A stretch of 64,000 nucleotides of DNA from Loxodes magnus (taxonomy: Eukaryota; Ciliophora; Karyorelictea; Loxodida; Loxodidae), in NCBI GenBank assembly GCA_946699065.1, contig CAMPDV010000130.1:248001-312000 (forward strand), read 5' to 3'. The notes beneath the pieces were generated by a model. That model saw only the letters and a list, made by a program, of their open reading frames with translations. It had not been told where the DNA came from and did not search any database. This document shows, piece by piece, positions 36,196 to 49,520 of this stretch; within the stretch, counting starts at the first letter, position 1, and the number at the start of each line of letters is the position of its first letter. The position numbers were made by a program, and so were the translations under genes.

Positions 36196-38277
36196 TTCAG
36201 ATTTCTTTTAAAATGAAATAATATTTGAATTATTTAAGTTTATAATTTTTATGATTGTATTGCAGGAAATTTAACAGACTTATTACATTCCAAGCAATGT
36301 TCTTATTAATTCCTAACTAGAGTAATTATATTTTTCTATAGCAACGTGTAGTTAAATATTTTATTATTGATATTACAAGATTTATCTAGAAATTATACTC
36401 TAAATTATTATTTTCTAATTCTTAAAGCTTACTTATCTTTTAATTTTTATGGGTTAATTATCTAAAAGTATACCTAAAGGAGAAATTTATTATAGATATG
36501 TAAAAGCTTTATAATCATTTACTTATCTTTGTATCAAACTTACTAGAATATTTTAGCTTTAATTTAGGCTTACAACTACCTTTCATGGATACCATTTTTA
36601 GATTTAATCTACTGAACTTTTCATATACCACCAAGTGGTCATAATATATATGATATTTTAAGATTAGAAGAGTAGATATAATCTACTGATAGAATTGATA
36701 CAGTGATACAAGCTTAACCTTGTTTAAAGAATTTTATCATCTAAAGCATCTTGTAGCTTTATTTTTAAGTATTATGCTGAATTTCTAGCTTTCATTACTA
36801 TATCTTTTCCTATTTATCTTATTTAGTTACATTTGCTCCTATTACTTAAACACTAAATAGTTATATTAAATAGATTTGCAACTAAAGCACTTTTCTACCT
36901 TAAAAGATTCCAATTATATAAACTAAAGCAGCTTTTCTTATATTTACTCTTTATAGTTTTATCTAGAATATCTAAGGATCTTTCCTAGTTCTCTCTTAAA
37001 ATACTATTTATCTTATAAATTTTACTTTTACAACTTATTTTCTCTGACAGTATAAATGTAAACAATACTTATAGAAGTTTATTTTCCTTTGCTTTATAAT
37101 TAAAAAATACTAAGTTTATTACTAAGAAATGCTTAGATTATGCTTAATAGCCTATGCTTCATTTAATAAGCAAAGGATATTTTTAACAATATTTTATAGG
37201 AATTATAATATCTTAAGATAAGCTGCTATTGCTTAAAGTTTCCTTTACATCTATCTATTTCTAAGTTATAATAGCTCTTACATCAATTTGATGGCTTATT
37301 CTATTATTAATAATAACTTAAAAGTTAATGGTCATATTAATTAACTATAGCATTTCTATTAATTTAGTAGCTATATCATTATCCTCTTAATAGTTCTAAT
37401 TAAGTATAAGTACATTATGATGACTAGGTTACTATTATTATAGATATTGTTTATTATATAGAATATTATATAGTGTAATCTATTCATTTCTATTTTGGCT
37501 AAATTATTAAGTCAATTTTAATTTATCTTAGTATGCTGTTTATTGCATTTACTTCCTTTATGAAGTTTTGGCTTTAAACTTATTCATTTCAATCTAGAAA
37601 ACCAAACCTCTCTTTATATCCTTTTTATTACTCTTCTTGCTAAAGGCTCCTTCATTTAATTAGATTCGATAAGAATAGGATATAAGAGCATTAAGATTTA
37701 CTAAAAATATAGGAAGATTTGAGTATAGAAAGCCATTAATAGAGAGATAATTGACACTTAGTAGTTTATTATTGCTAGTCTAATTATAAATTCATATCTA
37801 TTTTAGTAGTTTCCTAGTTTTGCTTTATGCTTGCTATATTAATTGATAGCAAAGCTTGATAGAGATAAGTTTGGAATATTTTATTTTAAAATAGAGAAGT
37901 TTTAAGTAATCTATCATTAGCCTTTCTACTAACTTTAGCTTTTAAAATTAATTAATTAAACTTTAAGCTTTTATTATTTTGTCTTAGATTAGCTTTTTTC
38001 TCCTTAGCTAATTCTATTTAACCTTAATACCTTTTCTTGTAATTTGCTCATTTAATCTTTATTAAGTCTAATTAAAGTATAAACGATATCCTTTAGGAAC
38101 TAAGCGGGTTATCTATATCTAGAAGCTGCTTCTAAGTTTATGAGTGAGTAACGAAACCTCAAACAGTTTAGGCTTTTAATTAATCTTTGTTGTTCGTAAG
38201 AATGAATACAAAGCTATTGAGCTTTAGTAATTATATTAAGAAGATAAAGTTACATTAAAACTAGAAATTTGTTAATT
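36196..38277. other. tail block between zinc-finger gene and tRNA-Gln
   Basis: AT-rich, mirrored at 51074-53160 and distantly at 13557-15306. No coding frame supported, no RNA gene other than the tRNA at its end. Confidence 0.5.
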
Positions 38278-38282
38278 AAAAA
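38278..38282 (-). terminator. Pol III terminator of tRNA-Gln
   Basis: Run of five T on the transcribed strand directly after the tRNA discriminator base. Confidence 0.7.
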
Positions 38283-38354
38283 TTGCCTCACCGAGAATCG
38301 AACTCGGATTGCTGGATTTAAAGTCCAAAGTGCTAACCGTTACACCATGAGGCA
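38283..38354 (-). tRNA. tRNA-Gln (anticodon UUA), reads UAA
   Basis: 72 nt cloverleaf: acceptor TGCCTCA/TGAGGCA, D arm, anticodon stem TTGGA/TCCAG with loop CTTTAAA, T arm CCGAG/CTCGG with TTCGATT. Positions 34-36 are TTA. The body matches eukaryotic tRNA-Gln, so the charged amino acid is inferred as Gln. It is the decoder for the UAA (and by wobble UAG) codons filling the genes here. Identical copies stand at 50997 and 62970; this gene is the junction between segments A and B. Confidence 0.93.
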
Positions 38355-38780
38355 TCTTCATACTTTCTCTTAATAATCCCTTAAATATCTTAATTTATCG
38401 CTTCATTTTAAAGGAAAAAACTCTAGACTTAGTATCTTTTTATCTTGCTTATTATAGATTAATTACTAGACTAGAAGCATATAAAGATACTTATTTATAG
38501 TATAAACTAAAAGGGATTTTAGACAAATTTATACAAATAAAATCTTATTTAAATATCGAAGTGAGGTGGCATTCTGGGCTAAATAATCCTAGACATAAAC
38601 AACCAATCTACAACTATAAATTAAAAAGAGCATAAAGACAACTCGCATAGGCCTAATTTGATACTTGCTAATAAATATCTAAATAATCATATAAATTAGG
38701 TTTTTCATTTTAAAGCTTTAATTTTATCATTTAAGATTAGTAATTCAAAAAACCTTCAATCAATTAAATGGAAATAGTTC

Positions 38781-41700
38781 TCATTTTCTACTCTCTTGCA
38801 AAGCCTTCTCAAACTTTTCCTTTCCAAATACTTCTTGAATTTCTTGATTTGTCAAAACACGATTACACTAGGTGCAGCTCGCTTTTTTTCCAAGATCCAT
38901 TTGCTTTCGAATAATTTTTCCATTAGTATCTTGTTCAATTTTATCCTCTAAGCAGAATTTGCATACTTTATGCTAGCATTGTAGTTAGACGATGCTTATT
39001 TATTCTATTTACTATTTGCAGGTTTCACATTTTATTAGCATATATTCTTACTGTTGAAGCTTATCTATCTAACTCTTAGTTTCTATTGTTCTCATGTAGT
39101 TTGTGTGATATTGAATTTGGAACATTTTATTCTCGTCCGTTGGACATTCTTATCCATTTTCATTTACTTGAATGTAAAAAGGAAAACCTGGAATTTGAGG
39201 ATTATAGCCTGGTGGTATGGTTAGCCTTCCTGTAAAAATTTCCTTAAATTCATCGAATCCATCTGCATTTGATTATTCTCTAGAGTATATAATACCATAA
39301 TATCCTTATTTATATAAAATATAAATTAAGGGACAAAAACCAGATATTTTCATTTATTCAAAAGATAACGCTTCTGGGTAGTTCCTATCTATAGTTACTA
39401 TTTCTATTTTTACCTTAAAGACTACTTGCAGTGGACCAATTCCTAACCCATCTGCTTCTTTGCCCATGGTCAATATTTCTTTAATCAGCTACCCATAATT
39501 AATTTGACAGAACCCTTCAAAATAATCCCTATGTGCTTCTAAGTAGTTAGCAGTGATGCATCGCATTTGTCAAACTAAAGCTTCATCTTAGTTATCCTTG
39601 TTTTATTATAATTCCTCAGTTAAATACTGAATTAAGAATTTATTGTTCTAAAGCTTTTACTATTCTAGCTTTCTTAGTAAATATAAAAAGGTATTTCTTA
39701 ATATCTCGTGACTATTAGTTTAATGATTAGGTCTCGTTTAGTAATATCCTTTGTTTCTCTCTAGCTTCAGCATAAATTCTTAAAGGTGTTAAATTGAAGT
39801 AGTGATTCTTAGCAAATGCTCTAAATAAGCAAAGCCTACTGCTCGGAAATAACAATTTCCATCTCCTCTAACATTTCTATAAGAATTATACTTAAACTGT
39901 AGATTTTTCAAAGCTCCTTTTATATTTTCACTATGCTTGTATTCATCCATTAAGTTAACTAAATTTTTACGAGATTATATTTGTTTTATTTGTGGCATAC
40001 CATATGAATCTTGAGATTGGCTGTTATCTTATGAAATAATAGGCAGATTTTGATTTTAAACTGATTTTGCATTTCATTATTTAACTCCTTAAGGATATTA
40101 AGATACAGAAATCTATCCATTTTATTGAAGATTGTTAAGCTTATTTTGTAACTCCGTAACCTACTAATCGTATACTGTTATTCTTGCTTGCATTTATCTA
40201 GCCTAGACTTCATAATCTTAGCATATTTTCTACTTATCTAGTAATTCTGTTTTTAAAGCTTCTTTTTCATCTTTTACTTGTTATAGTTCTTTTTCCATAA
40301 CTTGCTACTATTCTTTTAAGTATGATATTTCACATGTGTTGTTTTAAATAAATTCATTTATATTATCGATTTAACTTTTTTGCTCTTAATTCTCTTCTTA
40401 AGCTTTTTTTACATTTACTTGCATAAGTTTCAATTGTTCCTAAAGTTTATCTTTTACATCTTCAAGCTGAGAATTTTTTGCTTCATATTCACTTATTTTT
40501 TCAATCAGCTATTCTAATTATGAGGGATCTCTTGTTTACTCACTATTTTCTAGTTAAGATTAATCTCTTGTTTGTTAACTCGACTATTTAGACTACTCTT
40601 TTCAATGATTTCTTTCGTTTTCCAGTTTTTGCTTTTCATCTTTTATTTATTTAACATTTTATAACTCTAAAGTAAGCTTAGTTTTCAGTTCTTAATTTTC
40701 CTATTCTTTTTAATCCACCTGGCATTTTATTTCTTCTTATTAGATTTCTAGCAGGGAAATCTTTTCTTTTAGCTTTTCTTAATCTGATATTTAAGATTCT
40801 AACTTAATTATTTTTTTATTAGTCTCTTCAAACCATACTAAAATATACTCTTTTTCTTATTTTGTCTACTGGAACTGATTTTAATACATTTGAAGGTTTT
40901 ACTACATCTCCTGAATTTATTACTAAAGCTGTTTAGTTTCAGATTCATTACTTCTTTCTAATTTTAACTACTGAATCTTTTCTTTGTATTCTCTTATTTA
41001 TATTTAACACTTCGTCAATGAATTATTTATCTCCTCTTTTTCTTGCTCTAGATTTTGAATTGTTTTTTCTAAGTTTTTCAAATTCAAATCTTGAGTTTTA
41101 ATCTAAATTTATAGTTCATTCTAAGTTTTTTTCAACGTAAAATTTTCTTATTCTAGATTTTCATTTTGTTTTTTCAGAGAAACAGTTTAATTTTCTGACT
41201 TTCGCGTAGTTTAACTAACAACTTCTATATCATTTTACTTGGCACTTAACTGCTATATTTTCTTATCTTTCTATTATATTTCAAGCTTCAAATTATTTAG
41301 TTATTTTTCCATTTCCTAGTTCTTTATTTGTAGCTAATTGATCTGTTCGCTTCATGAATTATGCTAGATTTAATAATTCTAATTTAGCTTCTAAAATTCA
41401 TTTTTTTCCTCTTCTAACTTCATTTAGAGATTTTGAAGTTTTTCCTAGTACTATTAGTTATACTCTCTTTGCTTATTTATATTGACAACAGAAGAATTTT
41501 GTTCTAGCAAAAGCCTATCATTTGCTGTTTTCTGTAAATTATTTAAAACTTACTTGCTACTCTAATTGTTATTTTAGTTACTCAATTTTTTTCTTCAGCT
41601 GATCATTCTCAGATTTAAGTGGTTCAAATTAATCAAGATTTTCTTTTGAGATTTTATTAAGCATTTCTAGTCTAGACTGTAAAGCTTAGTTCTGCTACTT

Positions 41701-42072
41701 TAATTTTCTAATTTCCTTACTGTTAAGTTCACAGTTTTAGCATTAAATTTAAGTTTAATACTCACTCATATTTAAAGATTCCTATCTTTTCTCTTCTTCC
41801 TTTTTAACCTATTAAACTCCACTCTTTCCTTGATCAGCATTGAGTAACTAAAAAAGTTCTGGATCTTAAATTGAAGACTTTTATCTACACACTGGACACA
41901 TAAATTTCTAGATTTAAGCAGTCTCGTACTTGGCTATCTTTTAGAGAAATGTAGTTTTATAGCAATCTAAGCATAATTTATGGCTACACTGCAGAAATTC
42001 TTTGTAGTGTGCTTCATTTCTCTTGCATAAAAGGCAAAGTTTGCTATGAGGTGATTTTAATAAGTTACTCAT
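38781..42072 (-). CDS. RING / coiled-coil / OTU protease / RING protein, copy 1
   Basis: Mirror copy of the gene at 59252-62543, same length, so the residue numbering given there applies. It encodes 1,089 residues: N-terminal C3HC4 RING, long coiled coil, otubain-type OTU cysteine protease domain with Cys733 and His917, and a C-terminal C3HC4 RING. One 22-nt intron (41532-41553) is needed. A few missense changes separate the copies (for example Thr to Met just before C59, and Glu to Lys right after the intron); no disruption was noticed. Start ATG 42070-42072, stop TGA 38781-38783. Predicted to act in ubiquitin turnover, ligating and removing ubiquitin. The neighbour on the 3' side is the tRNA-Gln on the same strand. 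Confidence 0.88.
41532..41553 (-). other. 22-nt spliceosomal intron
   Basis: Same intron as 59771-59792 on the other arm: GTAAGT at the 5' end, TTTACAG at the 3' end. Its removal restores the coiled-coil frame. Confidence 0.85.
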
Positions 42073-44292
42073 TTTTTGGATTTTAATAGAAATGTAAAAT
42101 GATAATTAATTGTAATTAGAGCAAGATTTAATGATAGCCTTGGATAAAGGAGATAGACTAAGGATATAATAAGGATATAAGGCTAGCAATTACTTTATGC
42201 TTCATAATTAGAAATATCGCAGAATAAGTTTAATAAGCCTTTTACAAATTTTCTAACTATTAGGATGAAAGAAATGCATGGGAAGAATGATTTGAAGATA
42301 TAACATTTTTATAAGAACTAACAGTTGAAATTTAAAAGTATAAACACCTAAAGCTAAGAAAACTGTATTAAGTAGAAATAGCAAAGAGAACGCTCCATAT
42401 AGGAATAAAAACGAGAATAAAAGTTAAATATATTAGAGTTATGGAATCTTTAGGATATATTAGGATATATTTACTTAATAAAGAGATTGCTAGTAATTCT
42501 CTTTGACTTATCATTCTAATTATTCAAATCATTACAATTTTCTAGTTAATACGAAACATAGACAAGCCAAGCTCCTGAAAGCCTAGGATAATTAATATAT
42601 TAGCTCTCAATATAACTATAGAAAAGCCCTAAAGCTTAGGATTAATAGACATTGCAATAGAGTCTAAATAGTAGACTGAATAAAATTGAAATAAACCTAT
42701 AAAGTTGAACAATATAAATCAAACCACTAAATTAGTTACTTATAGCATTAGTAAAGAAAATATCTAATTATCTCTATAAGAGTAATAATAGAATAGACAT
42801 ATAGCATATGAGCAAAAGTATTAAACATACATACTTATAGATATCTTTATCTAGTTATCTAACTTTAAAATATATAAATATTTAATTAATAGCATCAAAG
42901 AGTTAAGTAGCTAATACTTAAATAAAGCTTAATTTAAAACAGCATATTAAAGACTCAATCTCTATTTAGAAGTTATAATCTTGTATAAAAATAATCTAAA
43001 GCTATTTCTTCAAATTGCTTATAAGCATCTAAGTATAATTTAATATTAAATAGCATTTAGTTTTAATATAAGTATTATTTTATTATATGTTAACTAAGAC
43101 TTGCAAACCTTTAAGGAGATATGGGAATAATATAGTGGGAAAATGGTTAATCATTATGAAAAAAGTTTACTATATATTAAGAAAATTTAATATGAGGAAG
43201 AATAGCAGAGATGACAAAAAAGGATAAACTTTAATAGTTTTATAGTTAAAAAATAAAAATAAAACTTTGCATTTGAACCAAGCAAGTTAAAACTTGATTT
43301 ACTCATAAAAAATCAGTAAAAAGCAAAAATAACTAAATTATAATTAATTTTAATTCATTTAAAGTAATAAATTTATGAAATAAACACAAAAAGAGAAATT
43401 TTATTTATGAACTTAATTTAGAAAACAAAAATCAAAAATCTAAGAATCATCACAATAAATTATATAATCTATGAAAATTATTAAGCAATTAGCTTTTCAT
43501 AAAGCATAATATAGTAATAAACCAGCTTAGTCGCTTTAGAATTTAAATCTAAATTTTGAGCTCAAAGTGGCTTGTATCATTAATGAGTAAAAATTTTTCT
43601 TCTAAGCATAAATTTTATTTGATAAATTAGCTTAGAAAAATTGTTTTAGAACTGAACTTTTCTTTTTATTTCAAAGTTTTTATTATTTTTGTTTGATCCT
43701 CTAAACACTAAAAGTCACTATTATAATAAATTTCTATTTTAACTTTATTAAGTCTGTTTATTTTAGATCTTGATGCTTATTAAATTATTATTCTGTTAAT
43801 TGTGTTAAACTATTTTTAAAATGGCTTTTTTCCAAATATGCATACTTTAGGAAGATATAAATTTCTTTCAGCAATCTCCTAATAATTCTCTTTCTTATGT
43901 CTTGTTTTGCTGTTTCACCTAAATAAATTTGACTATAAACTATTAAATTAAATTAATTTTTCTATATCATAATTATATTTAACTATACAATGTAATAAAA
44001 ACATCTTTAACTTTATCTAACTTTATACCTCTAAAAATAATTCTAACTTCTAAAAATAATAACTGTATAAGCCTATTCTTAATACTATTCCAATATTTTA
44101 GAGCAAATACCTTTATTGCTTTATTCAGAAACTTATCTTAAATCATAAATTTTTATAGTTAGAATAGAAATTTATTATAAAGCAGCTAGCTTTAATTAGA
44201 ATGAAGCTTAATAGTGAATATATTAGTGCTTCTAACTATTTTTAGTTTAATTAGTTAGTTTAAAAACCAAAGTACTTACCTTCTCTTATAAT
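42073..44292. other. non-coding spacer of segment B
   Basis: AT-rich, mirrored at 56916-59251. The last 80 bases before 44293 are the conserved upstream block of the zinc-finger family. The 2.2 kb would have to hold the OTU gene's promoter. No gene or RNA recognised. Confidence 0.5.
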
Positions 44293-44715
44293 ATGGAACC
44301 TCAACCTAGATAATAGTGCTTTCCAAAGTAAAGCGTACTTGTAGGTATGCCAAGTCTTTTAGGGTAAAACGGCATGTTGACTTTCTCTTCTAACTGGCCT
44401 TCGAGTAAAAACTTACCCGTTCCGTAGAATATTAAAGTAGAGGAAAATAGTAGTTCGTTTTAGAGTATAATAGATGTAACGAAGTAAAGTGGTAAAGTAG
44501 ATTGTAATGGATAGAGTAGGAAGCAAAACAAGTGTGGACATACTTAAAAGAAGCATTACGCCAAAAATCTATGTATGTCATGCTACTTCAGAGTAGGAAG
44601 ATAAAAGAAAGCAACGAAGTGTAAACACACGGACAAACCAATGCATGCGAAGGGACTTTGTTCGAAGTGTTACTAGAAGTGGATCAAGCAGAGTGCAAAA
44701 GACACAGTTTCTTGA
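44293..44715 (+). CDS. small two-module zinc-finger protein, copy 6
   Basis: 140 residues, essentially the copy 4/5 sequence with all eight Cys/His ligands; Trp35 is TGG and Gln104 TAA. Stop TGA 44713-44715. Downstream sequence differs from copies 4 and 5 right after the gene, so only the gene and its upstream block are shared with segment A. It forms the right end of segment B. Confidence 0.82.
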
Positions 44716-46554
44716 TTTAAATCAATTTTTTGCAATTTTCCTAGTTTATAAAATTGTATACTCTAAAAGCTACTATATATAATACAATACTTAACTTCAG
44801 CATATCATTAAAAATATAATAAATTTTTTAATATTAACTCCTAGGAAGAGTGATATATATCTAAACTTAAGTTACTATTATTCTATCATAATTTTTATAA
44901 AGCTTTATTTAAAGCCTTTCTAATTATCTTTTAATTAAAGGTATAAATATAGTTAATATATAATATAGCCTCAGATATACTTACGTGTATATTTTAAACC
45001 TTATAAATAAATAATAATATCGAAAGCTCTTAAACTAAAAAATTAATATATTGTCTTAAATTTATTTTTCTAGTTATACTTAATTTAATATAGTTTCTAT
45101 TAGGCCTTTTAATCAGAATTTATATTTAGAAGATGTAAAATTCATATTATGATATAAGATTATACATTATACCTAATGTAGCATACTATTTTATTATTTT
45201 TTTAATTATCTAGTTTAAAGGTAGATTCTTAACTATTTTTTAAATGATATAAGGAAATTATTATTTGTCTTAGGAGAAAGCAACTTAAAGAATTTATTTT
45301 AGCTCGAAAATAAATAAAATCCTGTTTTTCATATTTAGATACTTTTTTAATGTAAAGCTACTTAATCTCTTGCTAATATATTTTTATTATTTTATAAAGA
45401 TAACAAATCAGAGTGTTTCAAGGTCAAGGTATTTAAAGTTTGGATTAATAAAGATTAAAAAAGTTAAAATGTTTCTGTTCCTTTTAGTGCTGTAAATATA
45501 AATATACTTTCTAATTCTTTACTTATTAACTTTTTTTATTTTCGTTATTAAAAAGCTTCTTCGATTTCCTATATTTAGCTTATAATTATCCTCTAGAAAA
45601 TGTTTTTAAACTTAAGTTATATTAATTAGCTTAATTAATAATTAGACTAGCTAGCAGCTAGAAATTAAGTTTAAAGCTTATTTAAAATATATAATAATTT
45701 AGCTTTGTTTCTAAATATTAAAGACATTATATAATTCTATCTAGCAGGTATTAAATTGCATTCCTTTATTCATCTCTCATTTTGGGTATTTTTATAGTTA
45801 TATTTAGCATTTTGGACTAAAATACTAATTCCTTACTTAGTTAATATTGTTTTATGTTTAGTCTTTAGCTATTTACAAATGCTTATTTAAGGAACTGTTT
45901 TAGATGATAGGTTAGGATACTTAGTTTGGATTATAAAGAAGGAAAAATATATTTCTTTGTGTTTGTACAAAATGCTAATTTCGAAGACTTAACTAATAAC
46001 CTAGATTATGCTATATTAAGAAGTTAGAGAATTAAACTAGAAATAGTAGAATTAAGACTCTGCAGTTCATGTATAGGATATAGATAAGGGATGTAAAATA
46101 AATGTAGCAGACAAAGAAATATTTTTAAGAGAGAAAGATCATGAAAATGATAAAGTTATACAACTCAGTAACTAATAAAGTATATAGCAAATCTCTGATT
46201 AACAGGGAAATTAGCCTACATCTTTATTTCAACTACAAATCAGTAGGTATTGATATAATAAAAGGGCAGCATAGAATCAAAGTAAAGAGAGCTGCATGCT
46301 AAGAAAAGTTTTATAGTTTCATATCTAAAATTATAATTTCCACTAAGTTTATAATATAAACTTTGAATTTCCTATAAACTAAAAAATAGCTAGAACTACT
46401 CCTTTAGTATGCTATTTTTTATTCTTTTTATTACTGTGTAATTATATAATGATTTTAGCAAGCCTTTAATTAAAGATTAGGTAATGAGTTAATAGTAAAA
46501 CCCTTAGTCAAAATAAAATTAAGCAAATTATTGATAAGTAAGTACTTTTATTAT
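44716..46554. other. diverged zinc-finger unit spacer
   Basis: Resembles the non-coding part of the tandem units (for example AGGAGAAAGCAACTTAAAGA) but is diverged. No gene supported. Confidence 0.45.
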
Positions 46555-48110
46555 TCTTATTCCTTCAAGGTTAAAGGTGTTAAATCTCTAAATTTCTTTA
46601 CCTAACGAAAAAAAAAACCTATAAATCTAATGGAATTAATCTTGAGAAAAGGTTTTTAAAAATAGTACTGCTAGAATTCAAGATTCTTTATAAAAGAGCC
46701 ATAAATATCCAAGTTTAAGAAGATTATAAAGCATCTCCTTAGTAAGAATCCTTTCTATATTTATCTTAAGGTTGGTTTTCTTTAGAAGGGCATCATATAA
46801 GCTCTTTACAATAAATATGAAGTTGATGAGTCTTCTAACCAAGTTTTAAAAATTAAGGTTGAGAACTAACTCTACTAAGAATAAAATCTGTTTGGCAATT
46901 TTCCTTCTTGCTCTAAATCTATTTTACTTCAATAAAGTTTGAATACCTCTATAATTTATAAATCAAACACATCATTACCTTATATATCCTTAAAAAGTAC
47001 TTTAATATTAATGATTAAGGATTCATTATCTAATGTCTAGCTATTTGAAAATTAGATAATTTCAGAGCTATTTTTTGGTTATAGTTACAATTTAAATGAT
47101 ATAAATACTTGGAGACTTTAAGATATTTAAACATTCCCCCTAAAATGCTTCTTATACCATTTATTTCGCTTCTCCTATTAACATCTTATAGAACATCCCT
47201 ATTGGATTAGGCTAATATACTTTTTTCTATCTTATCTTCATAGCTATTTATTTATATATTTTGAAAATTCTCCTTATAAGATTATAAAACCTGAGTAAAA
47301 CTCAAGTCTTTATTATAAGCACCAAATTACTTCCAAAGTCTATTAACAAGAAATTCAGTACAGATTTAAAAGTAAAAGGAACTAATTAACTTGTAATACT
47401 TTGCTTTATGTACTGTCTGATTTTTGCCTTTCTATATCATTTTCCAAATTCTATTTTACTTTCTTTTTCACTCAAATCTGAATGACACCTATATACAAGT
47501 TTGTAGGTTTAGATAATAAATATATAAATAGTTATTTATTTATATCCTGCTCCTTATATGATTCTGCTTTAAGCTAAGCTTTTAATAAAAAGTTTAAAAA
47601 TTAAAGTGCATTGAAGAACCTAGATAAGTTTGATTGAATAAGCAGTCAATTAGTTAGTTATGTATAAATAAACTTTCTGAATACAGAAATGTATTTCTAT
47701 AGCAATATGTGATAGTTAAAAGAAAATTAACAGTGAGAGTAACTGACAAGTTATTTCAGAAGTATTCTATCTCATGAGTTATCATCGTTTTCTTTTATTG
47801 ACTGAACTTGAAAAAGTATTTCATATACGTTGCCTTTTATTGTTTTCTTAATATCATAATCACATTCTGTGATAAACAAGACTTAATTTTCATTATGATT
47901 AGATATCTTTAAGCTATAGCTACCATAATAACTTTCTCCAATTTCTAAAAATAATCTCTTATTTCCAAAGTACGTTTTTTGGCTAATTTTCAACTTAGTT
48001 TATGGTCTTAAATTTTTGAGGTTCTAGATAACTAGGCGTTAAACCTTAAGAAGGAAACTGGATTTTAGCTTTGCTAGGTAGTTTAAAGTATATTTAATTT
48101 AAGCTTCTTT
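46555..48110 (-). CDS. probable unknown protein gene, frame uncertain
   Basis: Under the ciliate code the minus strand gives protein-like stretches that the plus strand does not: near 47.9 kb RLFLEIGESYYGSYSLKIS followed by a Cys/Asp-rich segment; near 47.0 kb ESLIINIKVLFKDIQGNDVF; near 46.7 kb LLKLGYLWLFYKESWILAVL. They need at least two frame changes, so short introns or indels are implied. Neither start nor stop could be fixed. The gene would be divergent from the TRIM-like gene at 48171 and share its upstream region. I recognise no family; an all-open code makes false frames easy, so this is tentative. Confidence 0.35.
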
Positions 48111-48170
48111 AAGAGGTAATTAAGCAACATTTCCCTCTTTTTCTTTTAAAAAACTAAAATCAGAAATTAA

Positions 48171-49520
48171 ATGGAAAGCTTAGAATGCCCTATCTGTCTG
48201 AGAAATTTTGACTGCGAAGAAAGAATACCTAAAATAGTACCATGTGGCCATTCAATATGCTTAGAGTGCTTAAGATTAATATGCATAAAGGAAAATCAAA
48301 TTAAATGCCCCTTAGACTATAAGTTGTTTTAGAAGCAACCTTAAGAGCTAGCTAGTAATTTTATAGTAATGCAAATGGTTTAGAGTGTTATTGAGGAGCA
48401 TAAGACATAATGTGTCCAGCATAATGAAAAGAAAGATTTATACTGCAAAACTGATAGCTAATAGTTATGCTTCAAATGCTTGTAATCTAGACATGCTTAA
48501 CATGATGTAGTAAATGTAAATAAAATGCTTTAAGAAATATAATCTCAGATTCAAGATGTTAATCGATAGCTGGTAAATGAAAAAGAGTTTATAATCTAGA
48601 AGCTGAATCTAGAAGTATAGATAAGGGGAAAGATGGAAGAGTTTAATAAAAGCTATCAGAGTAAATTAAGAACACTAAAGCAAGAGACATTAAGGATTAT
48701 AGAAAACGAATTTAACATGCTTGAAAATACTTTCCAAGAAGATTTGCAGAAGTAATTGAGATAAGTTGAGGAGGACTACAGTAAGATGAGTGAGCGACTT
48801 TAAATAGTATAGCAAACTTTAAATCATGATAAAAACAACATCAACGACTTTCTAGAAAAAATTAATTAAGCTGAAGGAAACTAAAAACTGTAAGAGTTTT
48901 AAATAGAAAAAAGTCAAATGGACTTCTAAAATCTTGCTTAGAATATGGAAAATAAATTAATAGCTTTATAGCAAAAATATTAGATGACAAATAGTCAAAA
49001 TGAAATCAAGACAGTATAACTAGATGATAAAGCTATGAAGAAATAGCTTGAGTAATTATAAAAGGAAAATAAATAAGTGAAAGAAGAAAATTAGGAACTA
49101 AAAAAGGAACTCTAGAGTTTGCATTCAAAATATGAAAACTAAAAATAAATGCTTAAGAAGAAAAAAGTTAAGTAAACAAAATAGAAATAGCCTTATGAGT
49201 ACTAGAATGCTAATCTAATAAACTAGAGTAACTTAATTAATGACTTAAAAGAAAATTATAGAGTTATAGAATGCTAAGTATGTTAAACGGAGATTGAGTA
49301 ATAAAATGTTATTGAACTTCAATGTTTTCACTTAGTATGCAAAGCCTGTCTCACAATCAAAATAGAAAAAGATACAAAAGGAAAAATAATTCTAAAGCAA
49401 AATGACACAGGTAAAAGAGCAAGTTGTTATATGTGCAATTACATATTAACAAACGAAGAAATTCTGCAAATTGTAGGAAAACAGAAATATGATAAAGCAA
49501 TAAATGAAGTTAGAATATGA
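48171..49520 (+). CDS. TRIM-like ubiquitin ligase with second C-terminal RING
   Basis: 449 residues, one frame with many TAA/TAG (Gln) and no internal TGA; stop TGA 49518-49520. N-terminal RING: C6, C9, C25, H27, C30, C33, C46, D49. B-box type 2: C81, H84, C92, D95, C100, C103, H108, H111. A Gln/Lys/Glu-rich coiled coil spans about 115-350. A second RING lies at C368, C371, C385, H387, C390, C393, C419, C422. RING, B-box, coiled coil is the tripartite TRIM order, known for E3 ligases; the usual variable C-terminal domain is replaced by a RING closely similar to the C-terminus of the OTU proteins next door (shared KIIxKQxDxGKxASC and LTNxEI). Expected to be a cytosolic E3 ligase that oligomerises through the coiled coil. 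No intron, no frame problem. Confidence 0.9.

Larger units (their letters stand above)
32356..38366 (+). repeat. segment A, left arm of inverted repeat with 50985-56995
   Basis: Every position x here corresponds to 89351-x on the opposite strand. The constant sum holds at the zinc-finger gene starts (32436/56915 and 35574/53777) and at the tRNA (38354/50997), so there are no net indels over 6 kb; only a few substitutions were noticed. The left boundary lies just upstream of the first zinc-finger gene, the right boundary about 12 bases beyond the tRNA-Gln. Confidence 0.9.
38283..44728 (+). repeat. segment B, arm of inverted repeat with 56480-63041
   Basis: Coordinates sum to 101324 between the tRNA (38354/62970) and the OTU gene start (42072/59252), then to 101208 at the zinc-finger gene (44293/56915). 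The 116 difference is one insertion in the other arm at 58685-58800. Substitutions are rare. Confidence 0.88.
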
